Source: Ensifer sp. IC3342 (GTDB lineage: Bacteria > Pseudomonadota > Alphaproteobacteria > Rhizobiales > Rhizobiaceae). Taken from it: DNA of 64,000 bases. The stretch is from positions 62,001 through 126,000 of the forward strand of contig NZ_JADYVE010000001.1 in NCBI RefSeq assembly GCF_020193655.1, read 5' to 3'. Below, piece after piece: positions 63,128 to 64,000 of the stretch; within the stretch, counting starts at the first letter, position 1; each line of letters begins with the position of its first letter. The position numbers and the translations under genes are program-made. The notes below the pieces were generated by a model, which was not told where the DNA came from, searched no databases, and worked only from the letters and a program-made list of their open reading frames with translations.

Positions 63128-64000
63128 AGCAGATCGAGGACGTAGGCAGAATCGAAGCGCGAATCGAGCATGCCGTAAGTCGACCGCCAGCCCGCCGCCA
63201 GGCGCGACTCCAGAAATGCGTCGGCGATGCGTCCCGCGCCGAGCCTGTAGAGTTCGGCGGCCGCGGCCGCGAGCGCGAGCTGTTCGACCAGCACGCGCGC
63301 CGCGCCTTCGTCGCGCTCGCAAAGCGACATCGCCGCACGCAAAACGTCGATCGTCTTGCGACCGGAGGGGCCAAGATCGCGGCTGAAGATTCCGAAAAGC
63401 TGTTCGAACAGCTCCTTGCGGCGCCCAAGCACGCGCAGCACGTCGAGAGCCATGACGTTGCCGGATCCCTCCCAGATGGCGTTGACCGGCGCCTCGCGAT
63501 AGTGCCGGGCGAGCGCGCGCTCCTCGACATAGCCGTTGCCGCCGAGGCATTCCATTGCCTCGTAGATCAAGCCGGGAGCGATCTTGCAGCACCAGTATTT
63601 CGCGACCGGCGTCATGATGCGGGCATAGGCGGCATCCTCGGCACTGCCATGCGCTTTGTCGAAGGCATCGGCAAGACGGAACGACAGCGCGCTCGCCGCC
63701 GCGACGTCGAGCGCCATGTCGGCCAGAACTCGCGTCATCATCGGCTGGCTGATCAGCACCTTGCCAAAGACCTTGCGGCCGCGCGTGTGGTGAACAGCTT
63801 CGGCGAGCGAGGCACGCATCATGCCAGCGGAAGCGAGCGCGCAGTCGAGCCGCGTCAATGTCACCATGTCGAGAATTGTGCGGATGCCTGCGTCGGGCGT
63901 TCCGAGGACGAAGCCGAACGTATCGGAAAACTCCACCTCCGACGAAGCATTGGAGCGATTGCCGAGCTTGTCCTTCAGACGCTGGAAGCGCAGTCCGTTG
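63109..64000 (-). CDS. aidB: AidB-like acyl-CoA dehydrogenase family protein (partial)
   Basis: The C-terminal 297 residues are in the window; the gene continues past the right edge. RLKDKLGNRSNASSEVEF, MECLGGNGYVEE and YREAPVNAIWEGSGNVMALD match the AidB branch, a DNA-binding flavoprotein of the alkylation response in E. coli, better than catabolic acyl-CoA dehydrogenases. The stop TAG at 63109-63111 overlaps the end of the AEC pseudogene on the other strand by 19 bp. The AidB assignment rests on these motifs. Confidence 0.85.
   Translation of the reverse strand, partial: NGLRFQRLKDKLGNRSNASSEVEFSDTFGFVLGTPDAGIRTILDMVTLTRLDCALASAGMMRASLAEAVHHTRGRKVFGKVLISQPMMTRVLADMALDVAAASALSFRLADAFDKAHGSAEDAAYARIMTPVAKYWCCKIAPGLIYEAMECLGGNGYVEERALARHYREAPVNAIWEGSGNVMALDVLRVLGRRKELFEQLFGIFSRDLGPSGRKTIDVLRAAMSLCERDEGAARVLVEQLALAAAAAELYRLGAGRIADAFLESRLAAGWRSTYGMLDSRFDSAYVLDLLYPAAT

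Overview
The window is from an alphaproteobacterium of the Rhizobiales, most likely Sinorhizobium/Ensifer or a close relative. The support is the core gene content and order on the right: tRNA-Tyr, tRNA-Gly, tuf and tRNA-Trp; then rlmB, nadK, prfB, mrcA, amiC, rne, aroQ, accB, accC, aat, an NDUFA12-type subunit, gatB, gatA, gatC and ruvX. CTTGAC-type promoters and a long acidic insert near the start of RNase E fit the same group. Assignment below order level is inference.

Left part, 1 to about 28140, is an accessory region that stops exactly at the 3' end of a tRNA-Trp gene. In relatives tuf, tRNA-Trp, secE and nusG are normally contiguous. Here secE is absent, and an AlpA/excisionase-like gene sits within 100 bp of the tRNA end, so I read the region as a genomic island integrated at tRNA-Trp whose other end lies outside the window. 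Cargo in order: a thermolysin-family (M4) protease; a Tat-exported GH19/lysozyme-like hydrolase paired with a periplasmic ClpP-like protein; a restriction-like cassette of a MORC-type GHKL ATPase, a Z1-domain NTPase and a PD-(D/E)XK nuclease, convergent with a DNA cytosine methyltransferase and Vsr; an IS21 istB remnant; a two-gene unit of a ParB/DGQHR-like protein and a HEPN-like protein with an RX4H motif; a 1765-residue sacsin-like GHKL protein ending in a DUF3883/NO VEIN-type nuclease-like domain; IS3 and IS91 remnants; two broken SRAP (YedK-like) genes; small unknown genes; a soluble FtsH-like AAA+/M41 protein with an altered P-loop behind a divergent XRE regulator; then alpA.

Right part, about 28143 to 64000, is core chromosome: translation (tuf, prfB with its programmed +1 frameshift, aat, gatCAB, four tRNAs, rlmB), cell wall (mrcA, amiC), RNA turnover (rne with a leader of nearly 500 nt), fatty-acid synthesis (accBC), shikimate pathway (aroQ) and redox (azoR with a divergent LysR gene, a DsbA-like protein). 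Irregular features are a scar at the tuf 3' end with a second copy of its last codons, a dispersed palindromic repeat present twice, an AEC-transporter pseudogene with three frameshifts, and DUF3857 and YjhX genes lying between gatB and gatA.

The best candidates for an undescribed system are the DGQHR-like/HEPN-like pair (12.4-14.9 kb) and the sacsin-like giant gene (15.3-20.6 kb). Both are bracketed by insertion-sequence remnants. The MORC-Z1-nuclease-methyltransferase-Vsr cassette belongs to a class already predicted from comparative genomics.
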